Below, piece by piece: positions 32,226 to 41,297 of a stretch of 64,000 nucleotides of DNA (position 1 is its first letter; every line of letters starts with the position of its first letter). This DNA comes from Mycolicibacterium monacense (lineage in GTDB: Bacteria > Actinomycetota > Actinomycetes > Mycobacteriales > Mycobacteriaceae): assembly GCF_010731575.1 (NCBI RefSeq), contig NZ_AP022617.1, positions 1,612,001 to 1,676,000 on the forward strand, given 5' to 3'. Below the pieces are notes generated by a model, which had not been told where the DNA came from, ran no database searches, and saw only the letters and a program-made list of their open reading frames with translations. Both the position numbers and the translations under genes were made by a program.

Positions 32226-32501
32226 TCAGTCCTTTTCGTGCATCTGGGCGCGGATCTGGGCCAGCCGTTCGGCGGCCGCGCGTTGCCGTTCCTCGTACTG
32301 TTCGTCGGCGGTGCGGCCCTCCGGGGTCTCGGCGGCCAGTTCGGCGGCGCCGATCGCGGAGCCGTACCGGCCCTCGATCTTCTCGCGCACCGACTCGAAG
32401 GTCGGCACACCACCCGGCGTGTAACCGGTGTCGAGCGCTTCGGCGGGCGGCGGTGGCGGCGCGGGGGTGGGTTCGGGAGCAGGCTGCGGTTCGTCGGCCA
32501 T
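32226..32501 (-). CDS. hypothetical small charged protein
   Basis: 91 residues, not recognised. The first ~20 residues are Pro/Ala/Glu-rich (PAPEPTPAPPPPPAE), followed by a Gly/Thr hinge (LDTGYTPGGVPTFESV) and a charged amphipathic helix, RTADEQYEERQRAAAERLAQ, likely a coiled coil. There is no signal peptide or membrane segment. Its stop is separated by three bases from the proposed CTG start of the winged-helix gene, so the two are probably cotranslated. Coding potential is supported by third-position GC and conserved placement, but is not certain. Confidence 0.6.
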   Translation of the reverse strand: MADEPQPAPEPTPAPPPPPAEALDTGYTPGGVPTFESVREKIEGRYGSAIGAAELAAETPEGRTADEQYEERQRAAAERLAQIRAQMHEKD

Positions 32502-32535
32502 GCCGTCACCGTACTCGCGGGCGACGACACCGGAC

Positions 32536-33843
32536 CTACTTCGCGGCGACCTGCACGACCGGCGCCGCGACCTGCGGTCGGGGGAGCGGTGTCGCGACGA
32601 CCTCGGGGGTGCGGAGTCGTCCGGCCAGCCACGGCAGCGCGGTGGCGAAGGCCTGTTCGGCGAACGGCCAGTCGTGCATCCCCGGCTGAACGGCGACGGT
32701 GCAGTCGATTCCGTTGGCGGCGCCGAGCGCGCACAGGGTGGATGCGGCCGCCGTCTGTTCGGGGCCGGCGGTGTTGGAGTCGAACCAGCCCTCCACGTCG
32801 CGGTAGCGGCCGTGGCGGGTCATCACCGTGGTTGGGTCGTAGGCCGCCCAGGCCGCCGTGTTGCCGCCGTACAGCCGCGCGATCGTCTGCTCCTTCGTAC
32901 CGGCGTTCGGTGTCAGGTCACCGGCGATGTCCTCGAAGGTGCTGAACAGTTCGGGGTGCATGACGCTGAGGTCGACCGCGCACGTGCCGCCCATCGACCA
33001 TCCGACGACGCCCCACCCCGAGCGGTCGGCGCTCACCCCGAAGTGCGATATCACGTAGGGCCGAACGTCTTCAGTGAGGTGCCGGGCGCTGTTCCCACGG
33101 CTGCCGTCGACGCATTCGGTGTCGTTGCGGAACGTTCCACCGGCGTCGACGAACACCAGTACCGGCGCGTAGCCGTGGTGTGCGGCGGCGAACGCGTCGG
33201 CGGTCGTCACGGCGTTGCCCGCGCGGACCCAGTCGGCGGGGGTGTTGAACTCACCGCCGATCATCAGCACCGCAGGCAGCCGCGGTGGGGGGTTGGTGGC
33301 ATACCAGGCCGGCGGCAGGTAGACGAGTTCGTTGCGGTGCCGGAAACCCGATGCGGCGTCGCCTGTTTCAACGGGGACGACCGTGCCCTTCTCCGGAATC
33401 GCGTGGCGCCGCTGCAGGGAGCTCAGCGTAGCGAGGGTGATCTGGTCGGGCAGCGGTCCGGAGGTGAGTTGGTCCCACGCGGTCTGCACGGTCGGGAAGT
33501 AGCCGGTCCACAGATTCACCACCAACAGCACCGACAGCAGGCACATGGGGACGGTCGCGATCGACACCGCCCGCCGCCACCAGCCCGCGCCGCGCCATCC
33601 GACCATCAGGACCACCACCGCGACGCCGAACACCCCGATCCACACCCACAGCGAGCGCGGTGCCGGATCTTCCGCCCAGCCCTCCGATGCCACGAACTCG
33701 TATGCGGTGACGGCGAACGCGCCACCAACCACCACCGCCCACGGGATCCACAACAGGCGCCAGCGCCGGGTGCGCCACCCGATCGCGGTCACCAGCGCCA
33801 CGACAGCCGCAGCCTGGACGACGACAGGTAACCAGCCGTGCAT
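32536..33843 (-). CDS. membrane-anchored alpha/beta hydrolase (Rv1639c-like esterase)
   Basis: 435 residues. The first ~120 hold four hydrophobic helices (VVVQAAAVVALVTAIGW, LWIPWAVVVGGAFAVTAY, WIGVFGVAVVVLMVGW, SIATVPMCLLSVLLVV). The rest is an esterase-D/antigen-85-like alpha/beta hydrolase facing outside: oxyanion region LPAVLMIGGEFN, nucleophile elbow GWSMGG, acid in the DIAGDLTPN region and histidine in PGMHDWPF. The Rv1639c counterpart sits in the same place before lysX. Mycolyl or other lipid esters are plausible substrates, by fold only. ATG 33843 (MHGWLPVVV) is chosen over a start 45 bases upstream. Confidence 0.85.
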   Translation of the reverse strand: MHGWLPVVVQAAAVVALVTAIGWRTRRWRLLWIPWAVVVGGAFAVTAYEFVASEGWAEDPAPRSLWVWIGVFGVAVVVLMVGWRGAGWWRRAVSIATVPMCLLSVLLVVNLWTGYFPTVQTAWDQLTSGPLPDQITLATLSSLQRRHAIPEKGTVVPVETGDAASGFRHRNELVYLPPAWYATNPPPRLPAVLMIGGEFNTPADWVRAGNAVTTADAFAAAHHGYAPVLVFVDAGGTFRNDTECVDGSRGNSARHLTEDVRPYVISHFGVSADRSGWGVVGWSMGGTCAVDLSVMHPELFSTFEDIAGDLTPNAGTKEQTIARLYGGNTAAWAAYDPTTVMTRHGRYRDVEGWFDSNTAGPEQTAAASTLCALGAANGIDCTVAVQPGMHDWPFAEQAFATALPWLAGRLRTPEVVATPLPRPQVAAPVVQVAAK

Positions 33844-33929
33844 CAGCGAGACATGGTGGTGCAGAGTGTGTGCCGGGCCCACCACCACATGGTGGGCCGT
33901 GAAGCTTGGCGGCGGCTGTCAGACCGCTG

Positions 33930-36900
33930 TCAACGTGGTCTGGCCAACGGGAACGGAAGCGTCTCCCGGATGCTGCGGCCGGTGATCAGCATGACCACCC
34001 GATCGACACCCATGCCCAGCCCACCGGTGGGCGGCATCGCGTACTCCATGGCCTGCAGGAAGTCCTCGTCGAGTTCCATCGCCTCCGGATCACCGCCCGC
34101 GGCGAGCAGCGACTGCGCCTGCAGTCGACGACGCTGCTCCACCGGATCGGTGAGTTCGCTGTAGGCGGTGCCCAATTCGACACCCCAGGCGACGAGGTCC
34201 CACCGTTCGGCGACGCCGGCAATGCTGCGATGCGGGCGCGTCAAGGGGGATACGGACGTCGGGAAGTCCTTGTAGAACGTCGGCTTCTCGGTGCGGTCCT
34301 CGACCAGGTGCTCGTACATCTCGAGCACCACCGCCCCCTCGTCCCAGTGGGTCAGATAGGGGATGCCCGCCGCGTCGGCCAGCTTGCGCAGCGTCGGCAG
34401 TTCCGTGGCGGCGTCGATGTGTTCGCCGAGCGCCTCGGACACCGCATCGTGCACCGTCTTGACCGTCCACGGTCCGGAGATGTCGACGGGTTCGAGGACG
34501 CCGTCGTCACGCGGACGGAGGAACACGTGCTCACCGTTGGCGGCCATCGCGGCGTTCTGGATGAGTTCACGGCACCCGTCGATCCACACGTGGTAGTCGG
34601 CGTGCGCCTGATACGCCTCCAGCAGTGTGAATTCGGGGTTGTGGGAGAAGTCGACGCCTTCGTTGCGGAACGCGCGGCCGAGTTCGAAGACCCGCTCCAC
34701 CCCACCGACGCAGAGCCGCTTGAGATACAGCTCGGGCGCGATGCGCAGATACAGGTCCAGGTCGTAGGCGTTGATGTGGGTCAGGAACGGCCGTGCGTTG
34801 GCGCCGCCGTGGATCTGCTGCAGGATCGGGGTCTCGACCTCGAGGAAACCCTTGTGGTACAGCGTGTCCCGGATCGCGTGCAGCACGCCGCTGCGGGCCC
34901 GGATCAGATCCCGCGCCTCGGTGTTGACCGCCAGGTCGACGTAGCGGGCCCGGACGCGGGCCTCCTGATCGGTCAGGCCCTTCCACTTGTCCGGCAGGGG
35001 ACGCAGGCATTTACCGGTGAGCCGCCAGTGCCGCACCAGCAGCGAGCGGGTCCCGTTCTTGCTGTAGCCCATGGTGCCGGTCGCCTCGATGAGGTCGCCG
35101 AGGTCGATGGCCGCGGTGAAGTCGGCGGTGCTGCCCTGCTCGAGTGTCGAATTGTCCAGCAGCAGTTGCACTTCACCCGACCAGTCCCGTAACTGGGCGA
35201 ACAGCACACCGCCGTAGTCGCGGATGCGCAGCACCCGGCCGGCGACATCGAGTTCGACGTCGTCGGGGGAGTCGACGGCAGCCGCCGCGGTGTGGCTGGG
35301 TGGCCGGCCGACCGGATAGGCGTCGACGCCGTCGGCCTGCAGCGCCTTGAGTTTCGCCATCCGGACCCGCACCTGCTCGGGCAGCCGGGGCGGTTCGTCG
35401 TCGGCGGTGTCGGTGCGCAACCCGGACATGTCGGGTGCGGTGCCGTCGTGGTGGAGCACGCCGCTGGCGACCAGGTCCTGCGGTGCGGACGTGTGGTGGC
35501 CGGTGTGTTGTTTGTTGCGCCGCGAGAACGGCAGCACCAGGAAGCCCTCGGCGATCACCGATGCCACCCCGACGCGGGGGATGAGGCGCGCGTCCTCGTA
35601 GCAGGCGTAGCGCGGCACCCACTGCGGTTGGTATTTCATGTTCGAGCGGTACAGCGTCTCCAGCTGCCACCACCGGGAGAAGAAGACCAGCAGCCAGCGC
35701 CACAGCCGGGCCACGGGTCCGGCGCCGAGTTGCGCGCCCTGCTCGAACGCCGACCGGAACATCGCGAAGTTCAGGGAGATGCGGGTGACGCCGATGTCCT
35801 CGGCCTGCATGCACAGCTCGCTGACCATCAACTCGATGGTGCCGTTGGGTGACTGCGGGGAACGCCGCATCACGTCGAGGGAGGCGCCGTTGCTGCCCCA
35901 CGGCACCAGCGACAACATGGCCACGACGGTGCCACTCCCCGGGTCGCTTCGCTCGCCCCCGGTCTCGCCCTGGACGGCCTCCACCAGCAGGCAGTCGCTG
36001 TCGGCGGGATCGCCGAGGCGGCCGAGCGCCATCGAGAAGCCGCGTTCTGTCTCGGTGTCGCGCCAGGCGTCGGCGTGGGCGATCACCTCGGCCATCTGTT
36101 CGGGTGAGAGCTCCCGGTGTCTGCGGATCCGCACGGTCACCCCGGCGCGGCGGGCCCGCGTGACGGCCTGGCGCACCGCCCGCATGTCCGGCCCGGAGAG
36201 CCGGAAGCTGTCCGGATGCAGGATGGCCTCGTCGCCCAGTTGGATCGCGCTGAGTCCGGCGGCCCGGAACGCCTCGGCCCCGCCCACGCTGGCACCCATG
36301 ACACCCGGTGCCCAGCCGTACGTCCCGCACAGCGCCAGCCACGCGTCGATCGCCTGCGGCCAGGCTTTCGGGTCGCCGACCGGGTCACCGCTGGCCAGGC
36401 AGACCCCCACCTCGACCCGGTAGGTGATCGCGGCGCGTCCGTTCGGTGCGAACACCACGGACTTGTCCCGCCGGGTGGCGAAATACCCCAGCGAGTCGTT
36501 CTTGCCGTAGAGCTCGAGCAGACCGCGGATGGCCGATTCGTCTTCGCCGGTGAGCGCGTTCTCGGAGCGCTGCGACTGGAACAGCACGATCGCCGCGGCC
36601 ATCAACGCCAGCGCGCCGAACAACCCGAGCAGGGCGTTGACGACCACGTGTGGGTGTTGTCCGTCGAACGCGTCGGGGTCGACGCCGGCGAACGCGAACA
36701 CCCGGTTCGCCGCGTATGCCAAGCGGTAGTCGCGTTCGAGGTCGCCGGGGAACAGTTCGAGCAGACCCCAGCCGACGAGCACGCCGACCGCCATTCCGGC
36801 GGCCAGCACACCGGCCGCCTTGAACAGGGCGCCGCGCCGCACGCGGGCCCAGAACAGCGGGCGGGCCAACAGCAGGAAGGCCACGGCCGCAAGGTGGAAG

Positions 36901-37265
36901 GCGAGGCCGATGACCTCGCCCATCTCCTCGACGACCGATTCGTCACCGGTCAGCAGATCGGCGACGTTCCAGCCGACCGCGGCGACCATGTACAGCAGCA
37001 GAATCCACCAGGCGATGCGTTTGCGGGCGGCCAGCGCGCCCGCCAGCAGCGCCAGCACGAACGCCCAGGCGAAGCTGGTGTCGGGGAAGTTGAAGATGTA
37101 GTCGTTGACGAACTCTCGCGGCACCCGGATGATCCACCGGACCAGCGGTGAGACGCTCGCGATGAGCGAGAGGGTGGCGATGACGCCGACGGTCCACCCG
37201 GCGGCCGCGGGAACCCAGGAGTGGCGGGAGTCGGCGCGCGTCCTCGGCGGACTGGTGAGCGTCAT
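33930..37265 (-). CDS. lysX: bifunctional lysyl-tRNA synthetase / lysylphosphatidylglycerol synthase
   Basis: 1111 residues. Residues 1-~230 are a membrane domain with six to seven helices; ~240-570 are the DUF2156/MprF-like lysyl-transferase ([43 protein letters not shown]); ~610-1111 are a class II lysyl-tRNA synthetase with the OB-fold anticodon domain ([21 protein letters not shown]) and motif 2/3 ([36 protein letters not shown]). The enzyme makes Lys-tRNA and transfers lysine to phosphatidylglycerol, giving resistance to cationic peptides. ATG 37265 gives MTLTSPPRT. Two TMs shorter variants are not evident; length is near the M. tuberculosis LysX. Confidence 0.95.
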   Translation of the reverse strand: MTLTSPPRTRADSRHSWVPAAAGWTVGVIATLSLIASVSPLVRWIIRVPREFVNDYIFNFPDTSFAWAFVLALLAGALAARKRIAWWILLLYMVAAVGWNVADLLTGDESVVEEMGEVIGLAFHLAAVAFLLLARPLFWARVRRGALFKAAGVLAAGMAVGVLVGWGLLELFPGDLERDYRLAYAANRVFAFAGVDPDAFDGQHPHVVVNALLGLFGALALMAAAIVLFQSQRSENALTGEDESAIRGLLELYGKNDSLGYFATRRDKSVVFAPNGRAAITYRVEVGVCLASGDPVGDPKAWPQAIDAWLALCGTYGWAPGVMGASVGGAEAFRAAGLSAIQLGDEAILHPDSFRLSGPDMRAVRQAVTRARRAGVTVRIRRHRELSPEQMAEVIAHADAWRDTETERGFSMALGRLGDPADSDCLLVEAVQGETGGERSDPGSGTVVAMLSLVPWGSNGASLDVMRRSPQSPNGTIELMVSELCMQAEDIGVTRISLNFAMFRSAFEQGAQLGAGPVARLWRWLLVFFSRWWQLETLYRSNMKYQPQWVPRYACYEDARLIPRVGVASVIAEGFLVLPFSRRNKQHTGHHTSAPQDLVASGVLHHDGTAPDMSGLRTDTADDEPPRLPEQVRVRMAKLKALQADGVDAYPVGRPPSHTAAAAVDSPDDVELDVAGRVLRIRDYGGVLFAQLRDWSGEVQLLLDNSTLEQGSTADFTAAIDLGDLIEATGTMGYSKNGTRSLLVRHWRLTGKCLRPLPDKWKGLTDQEARVRARYVDLAVNTEARDLIRARSGVLHAIRDTLYHKGFLEVETPILQQIHGGANARPFLTHINAYDLDLYLRIAPELYLKRLCVGGVERVFELGRAFRNEGVDFSHNPEFTLLEAYQAHADYHVWIDGCRELIQNAAMAANGEHVFLRPRDDGVLEPVDISGPWTVKTVHDAVSEALGEHIDAATELPTLRKLADAAGIPYLTHWDEGAVVLEMYEHLVEDRTEKPTFYKDFPTSVSPLTRPHRSIAGVAERWDLVAWGVELGTAYSELTDPVEQRRRLQAQSLLAAGGDPEAMELDEDFLQAMEYAMPPTGGLGMGVDRVVMLITGRSIRETLPFPLARPR

Positions 37266-37310
37266 AGGCGGGGACAATATTCGCTCAGGGCCCCGAATGT
37301 GGGGACGTGA

Positions 37311-37673
37311 TCACCAGACCGGACCGGTGTATTTCTCGCCGGGACCCTTGCCGGGCTCATCGGGGGCGGCGCTGGCTTCCCGGAACGCCAGCTGCAGGGT
37401 CTTGAGACCGTCGCGGACGGGTCCGGCGTGCGGGCCCAGGTACTCGGCGGATGCGGTGACCAGACCGGCCAGGGCGGTGATCAGCCGACGGGCTTCGTCC
37501 AGGTCGCGGTGCGGGCTCTCGTCGGGGTCGTCGTGGGAGAGCCCCAACTTCTCGGCTGCCGCGCTCATCAGCATCACCGCCGAACGGGTGATCACCTCGA
37601 CGGCGGGAATATCGGCGAGTTCGCGCGCTGACGGCGGAGCCGTCGGTTCAGGCTGTGCTTGTTGATCCGTCAC
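37311..37673 (-). CDS. DUF1844 domain protein
   Basis: 120 residues. Conserved DUF1844 helices are VEVITRSAVMLMSAAAEKLGL and DLDEARRLITALAGLVTASA; members are small helical proteins of unknown function in actinobacteria. GTG at 37671-37673 (VTDQQAQPEP) is the likely start; the frame is open further upstream but that part overlaps the infC promoter and has no family similarity. Divergent from infC with promoters overlapping. Confidence 0.8.
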   Translation of the reverse strand: MTDQQAQPEPTAPPSARELADIPAVEVITRSAVMLMSAAAEKLGLSHDDPDESPHRDLDEARRLITALAGLVTASAEYLGPHAGPVRDGLKTLQLAFREASAAPDEPGKGPGEKYTGPVW

Positions 37674-37679
37674 GCCTGC

Positions 37680-37927
37680 TAGACTTGCATGCGCGACCGT
37701 CCTGGCTGACGTCAGGACAGTAAGTGGAGTCCCACTCCCACCGCTGGCCAACCAGGCACAGCGGTCCGGTCACCGGCATCCAGTATGCCGGTTCTGTGCT
37801 GTTGGCACGGGCGGCGGAAGCCGTGATCGGTCGGCATCGGGCCCTGCAGTGCAGGGCCTTCCTGCTCTCGCGGGCAGGTGTGGAATGGGCCAGTGGACTC
37901 CCTGGAGAACACAACATAGGAGGCCCC
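37680..37927 (+). ncRNA. structured 5' leader of infC-rpmI-rplT
   Basis: About 240 untranslated bases with successive hairpins. GTCCTG/CAGGAC pair at 37699-37718. ACCGGCAT/ATGCCGGT (37772-37792) is a perfect 8-bp stem enclosed by GCACAG/CTGTGC (37756-37799). GGCCCTGCA/TGCAGGGCC (37840-37858) is followed by CCTGC/GCAGG (37861-37878). TAGACT (37680-37685) is a likely -10. In other bacteria the infC-rpmI-rplT messenger is autoregulated by L20 or IF3 through leader structures; the same is inferred here. Confidence 0.6.
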
Positions 37928-38512
37928 ATCAGCACTGAGACCCGCGTCAACGAGCGCATCCGCGTACCTGAAGTTCGCCTGATCGGACCGGGCGGTGAAC
38001 AGGTAGGCATCGTGCGCATCGAAGATGCACTCCGCGTCGCCGCGGATGCCGATCTCGATCTCGTCGAAGTTGCACCGGACGCCAAGCCGCCCGTCTGCAA
38101 GATCATGGACTACGGAAAGTTCAAGTACGAGACGGCACAGAAGGCGCGCGAGTCTCGCAAGAACCAGCAGCAGACCGTCGTCAAGGAACAGAAGCTCCGT
38201 CCCAAGATCGACCCGCACGATTACGAGACCAAGAAGGGTCACGTCATCCGCTTCCTCGAGGCCGGGTCCAAGGTCAAGGTGACGATCATGTTCCGCGGAC
38301 GTGAGCAGTCGCGGCCCGAACTGGGCTTCCGACTCCTGCAGCGCCTGGGCGCCGACGTGGCCGAGTACGGCTTCGTCGAGACGTCCGCGAAGCAGGACGG
38401 ACGCAACATGACGATGGTGCTGGCCCCGCATCGCGGCGCGAAGACTCGCGCCAAAGCGGCGGAGCAAGCAGAACGTCCCCGCGAGTCGGCCCCCGGCCCG
38501 GACGCCACGTAG
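37928..38512 (+). CDS. infC: translation initiation factor IF-3 (ATC start)
   Basis: 194-residue IF-3, which binds the 30S subunit and proofreads start-codon pairing. The N-terminal domain is [20 protein letters not shown], the linker is Lys/Gln-rich, and the C-terminal domain contains [18 protein letters not shown]. The start is ATC at 37928-37930: AGGAGG (37918-37923) lies just before it and the conserved IF-3 sequence begins immediately ([10 protein letters not shown]). An ATC/ATT/AUA-type start is known for infC and lets IF-3 repress its own synthesis by discriminating against the codon. A GTG at 37880 is in frame but adds unconserved leader residues. Confidence 0.92.
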   Translation: MSTETRVNERIRVPEVRLIGPGGEQVGIVRIEDALRVAADADLDLVEVAPDAKPPVCKIMDYGKFKYETAQKARESRKNQQQTVVKEQKLRPKIDPHDYETKKGHVIRFLEAGSKVKVTIMFRGREQSRPELGFRLLQRLGADVAEYGFVETSAKQDGRNMTMVLAPHRGAKTRAKAAEQAERPRESAPGPDAT

Positions 38513-38548
38513 CACTGCCCGACACCGAACAGAATTAAGAGGACACCC

Positions 38549-38743
38549 ATGCCCAAGGCCAAGACCCACAGCGGCGCGTCCAAGCGCTTCCGGCGCACCG
38601 GCACCGGAAAGATCGTGCGCCAGAAGGCCAATCGGCGCCACCTGATGGAGCACAAGCCCACCAAGCGCACCCGCCGCCTTGCCGGTCGCACCCAGGTGTC
38701 GGCCAACGACGCCCCGCGCATCAACAAGATGCTCAACGGCTGA
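38549..38743 (+). CDS. rpmI: 50S ribosomal protein L35
   Basis: 64-residue basic protein with the complete L35 signature [20 protein letters not shown] and [14 protein letters not shown]. It belongs to the infC-rpmI-rplT operon, 36 bases after infC and 45 before rplT, with GAGG before the ATG. L35 sits next to L20 and 23S rRNA on the large subunit. Confidence 0.97.
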   Translation: MPKAKTHSGASKRFRRTGTGKIVRQKANRRHLMEHKPTKRTRRLAGRTQVSANDAPRINKMLNG

Positions 38744-38788
38744 GCGACGAACCCGACCTTTCCAGTCCGTACGAGATAGGAACTACCC

Positions 38789-39178
38789 ATGGCACGCGTC
38801 AAGCGCGCAGTCAACGCTCAGAAGAAGCGCCGCACAGTTCTCAAGGCCTCCAAGGGCTACCGCGGTCAGCGGTCCCGCCTGTACCGCAAGGCCAAAGAGC
38901 AGCAGCTGCATTCACTCACCTACGCCTACCGTGACCGGCGGGCGCGCAAGGGTGAGTTCCGCAAGCTGTGGATCTCGCGGATCAACGCCGCGGCCCGCGC
39001 GAACGACATCACCTACAACCGGCTGATCCAGGGCCTGAAGGCCGCCGGCGTCGAGGTCGACCGCAAGAACCTCGCCGAGATCGCCGTCAGCGATGCCGCC
39101 GCGTTCACCGCACTGGTGGAGGTCGCCAAGGCCGCGCTGCCCGAGGACGTCAATGCGCCGTCCGGAGAGGCCGCCTGA
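38789..39178 (+). CDS. rplT: 50S ribosomal protein L20
   Basis: 129-residue L20. [19 protein letters not shown] and [18 protein letters not shown] form the long basic N-terminal helix that threads into 23S r[23 protein letters not shown] and TYNRLIQGL form the globular part. L20 is the usual feedback regulator of this operon in other bacteria. GATAGGA is the ribosome binding site. The stop overlaps a CTG that may start the next gene. Confidence 0.97.
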   Translation: MARVKRAVNAQKKRRTVLKASKGYRGQRSRLYRKAKEQQLHSLTYAYRDRRARKGEFRKLWISRINAAARANDITYNRLIQGLKAAGVEVDRKNLAEIAVSDAAAFTALVEVAKAALPEDVNAPSGEAA

Positions 39179-39951
39179 GCCTGCTCAGTGAGCGCTCCGC
39201 CCGGGTGGTGGCAGCGGTCAAACTCCACCGACACGTCGGTCGCCGCCGCGCCGCACGTTTCCTCGCCGAGGGGCCCAACCTCGTCGAGGCCGCGTTGCGG
39301 CGCGGTGTCGTCTCCGAGGTCTTCGCCACCGAGGACGCCGCGGCGCGGTTCGCGGCGCTGCTCGTCGGCGCCGATGTCCATCTCGTCACCGAGCGTGCGG
39401 CGAAAGCACTGTCGGACACGGTGACCCCGGTCGGCCTCGTCGCCGTGTGTCGGATGCCCGAGGTGTCGCTCGACGAAATCCTCGGTGCGTCCCCACGACT
39501 CGTGGCGGTCGCGGTCGAGACGTCCGAACCCGGGAATGCCGGCACGCTGATCCGGCTCGCGGATGCGATGGGCGCCGACGCGGTGATCCTGGCAGGCAAC
39601 AGCGTGGACCCCTACAACGGGAAGTGTCTGCGTGCCTCGGCGGGCAGCATCTTCGGGGTGTCCGTCGTCGAGGCACCCGACACCGCCGGTCTGGTCGCCG
39701 CGCTGCACGGCGCCGGGCTGACCGTATTGGCCACCACGCTCGACGGTGAGGTGAGCCTCGACGATGCGGAGCTGTCCGGCCCGACGGCGTGGCTGTTCGG
39801 CGCCGAGGCCCACGGACTCGCCCCGGAGGTCGCCGCGCTCGCCGATGCCCGGGTGACCATCCCGATGGCGGGCAGCGCCGAGAGCCTCAACGTCGCCGCC
39901 GCCGCCGCGATCTGCCTGTACCAGAGCGCCCGCGCGCTGCGGTCGGGCTGA
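39175..39951 (+). CDS. tsnR: SpoU/TrmH family RNA 2'-O-methyltransferase (TsnR-like)
   Basis: About 258 residues of the SPOUT class. The substrate-binding domain spans [22 protein letters not shown]; the knotted SAM site shows [20 protein letters not shown] (motif 1), LFGAEAHGL (motif 2) and [21 protein letters not shown] (motif 3). It is predicted to methylate 2'-O of a ribosomal or transfer RNA nucleotide. No ATG/GTG/TTG precedes the conserved [21 protein letters not shown] at 39175 overlaps the rplT stop as CTGA and is taken as start, CTG 39181 is the alternative, and the first GTG (39202) would remove conserved residues. Confidence 0.85.
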   Translation: MSLLSERSARVVAAVKLHRHVGRRRAARFLAEGPNLVEAALRRGVVSEVFATEDAAARFAALLVGADVHLVTERAAKALSDTVTPVGLVAVCRMPEVSLDEILGASPRLVAVAVETSEPGNAGTLIRLADAMGADAVILAGNSVDPYNGKCLRASAGSIFGVSVVEAPDTAGLVAALHGAGLTVLATTLDGEVSLDDAELSGPTAWLFGAEAHGLAPEVAALADARVTIPMAGSAESLNVAAAAAICLYQSARALRSG

Positions 39952-39965
39952 CGTCGTCGGTCGCG

Positions 39966-40028
39966 CCGCGAGACTGAACCCACGCAGGCGCCCACCCGCA
40001 CTTTTGCTGCGTGGTCTCAGTCTCGCGG
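39966..40028. terminator. long inverted repeat between convergent genes
   Basis: CCGCGAGACTGA (39966-39977) and TCAGTCTCGCGG (40017-40028) pair perfectly; inside, CCACGCA (39980-39986) pairs with TGCGTGG (40008-40014) across a 2x2 internal loop, with a 21-base apical loop. It separates tsnR from the convergent acyl-CoA dehydrogenase gene and likely acts as a bidirectional terminator. A similar palindrome is remembered from other mycobacterial intergenic regions, so it may be a dispersed element. Confidence 0.75.
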
Positions 40029-40045
40029 AACTGACGCGCGAGCCG

Positions 40046-41293
40046 CTACCCGCTCAGCAGACCCTTCGCCACGTGCGTGATCTGCACCTCGTTGCTGCCT
40101 GCGTAGATCATCAGCGACTTCGCGTCGCGGGCCAGCTGTTCGACGCGGTACTCGGTCATGTAGCCGTTGCCGCCGAACAGCTGAACCGCCTCCATGGCCA
40201 CGTCGGTGGCGGCCTGGGAGCAGTACCACTTGATCGCCGAGGCCTCGGCGAGCGAGATCGGGGTGCCGGTCTGCGACGCCTCGATGACACGGAACAGCAT
40301 GTTGCGCACGTTCATCCGGGCCACCTCCATCGAGGCGAGCTTGAGCTGGATGAGCTGGAACTGGCCGATCTCCTTACCCCACAGGGTGCGGGACTTCGCG
40401 TAGTCGACCGATAGCTTCAGGCACTCCTCGATCACCCCGAGCGCCATCGCGGCCACACCGATGCGCTCCGCGGAGAAGCTCGACCGCGCGCTCTCGCGAC
40501 CGTCGCCGGCCTCGTTGTCCTCGGTCTCGCCGAGCAGCCGATCGCGACCCAGCCGGACGTTGTTGAAGAACAGTTCGCCCGTGCGCGAGGAGTGGATGCC
40601 CATCTTGCGGAACGGCTTCGACTGCACGAAGCCCTCCATGCCGCGGTCGAGCACGAACGTCAGCACCTTGCGGTCCCGCTTGTCGACCCCGTCACCTTCG
40701 TCGAGCTTGGCGTAGACCACCACCACGTCCGCGTCGGGGCCGTTGGTGATGAACGTTTTCTGGCCGTTGAGGATGTAGTCGCCTGATCCATCGGCGGCAC
40801 GAACCACATAGGACTTCATGCCACCGAACGCATCGGAGCCCGAATCCGGTTCGGTGATCGCCCACGCGCCCACCTTCTCGTAGGTCACCAGACCGGGCAG
40901 CCAGCGCTCCTGCTGGGCGAGGGTTCCGCGGCCCATGATCGTCGGCACGGTGAGTCCGAGGCTGACGCCCATGCCGGTGACCACACCCATGCACACCCGG
41001 CACAGTTCGCTGACCACGACGAAGCCCATCCCGCTTCCGCCGTCCCCGCCGAACATGCCGCCGGAGCTCCGGCCGCCGGAGGGCGAGCCGCCCTCGCGCA
41101 GCCGCGCGAACCGCTTCTCCAGCGACTCCTTGGCCATCGCGTCGATTCCGAAGGTGCTGAACAGCTTTCGGATGACGGGGTAGGGCTCCATCTCGCCGCT
41201 CTCCAGAGCGTCGACATGCGGACGGATTTCTTTGTCGACGAACTCCCGGACGGCATCGCGCACGGCAAGATCGACATCAGACCACTCGAGCAT
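40046..41293 (-). CDS. fadE: acyl-CoA dehydrogenase
   Basis: 415-residue acyl-CoA dehydrogenase, an FAD enzyme for alpha,beta-desaturation of acyl-CoA. FAD/substrate motifs are AWAITEPDSGSDAFGG and YILNGQKTFITNGPDAD; the C-terminal helices carry QLFGGNGYMTEYRVEQLARDAK. The MCAD-type base position reads IYAGSNE (Ala in place of Glu), while FSAERIGVAA has a Glu where isovaleryl-CoA/long-chain enzymes place theirs. An extra Gly/Ser-rich loop (SPSGGRSSGGMFGGDGGSG, ~residue 70) is unusual. ATG 41293 is 4 bases from the stop of the upstream MpaB-like gene, so they form an operon. Confidence 0.92.
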   Translation of the reverse strand: MLEWSDVDLAVRDAVREFVDKEIRPHVDALESGEMEPYPVIRKLFSTFGIDAMAKESLEKRFARLREGGSPSGGRSSGGMFGGDGGSGMGFVVVSELCRVCMGVVTGMGVSLGLTVPTIMGRGTLAQQERWLPGLVTYEKVGAWAITEPDSGSDAFGGMKSYVVRAADGSGDYILNGQKTFITNGPDADVVVVYAKLDEGDGVDKRDRKVLTFVLDRGMEGFVQSKPFRKMGIHSSRTGELFFNNVRLGRDRLLGETEDNEAGDGRESARSSFSAERIGVAAMALGVIEECLKLSVDYAKSRTLWGKEIGQFQLIQLKLASMEVARMNVRNMLFRVIEASQTGTPISLAEASAIKWYCSQAATDVAMEAVQLFGGNGYMTEYRVEQLARDAKSLMIYAGSNEVQITHVAKGLLSG

Positions 41294-41297
41294 GCCT

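Noticed and set aside
37785..37826. A 13-codon reading frame ([13 protein letters not shown]) in the infC leader as a cysteine-responsive leader peptide
   Set aside because: Its ATG lies within the 3' arm of a perfect stem, there is no Shine-Dalgarno, and no reason links cysteine to this operon. Chance is more likely.
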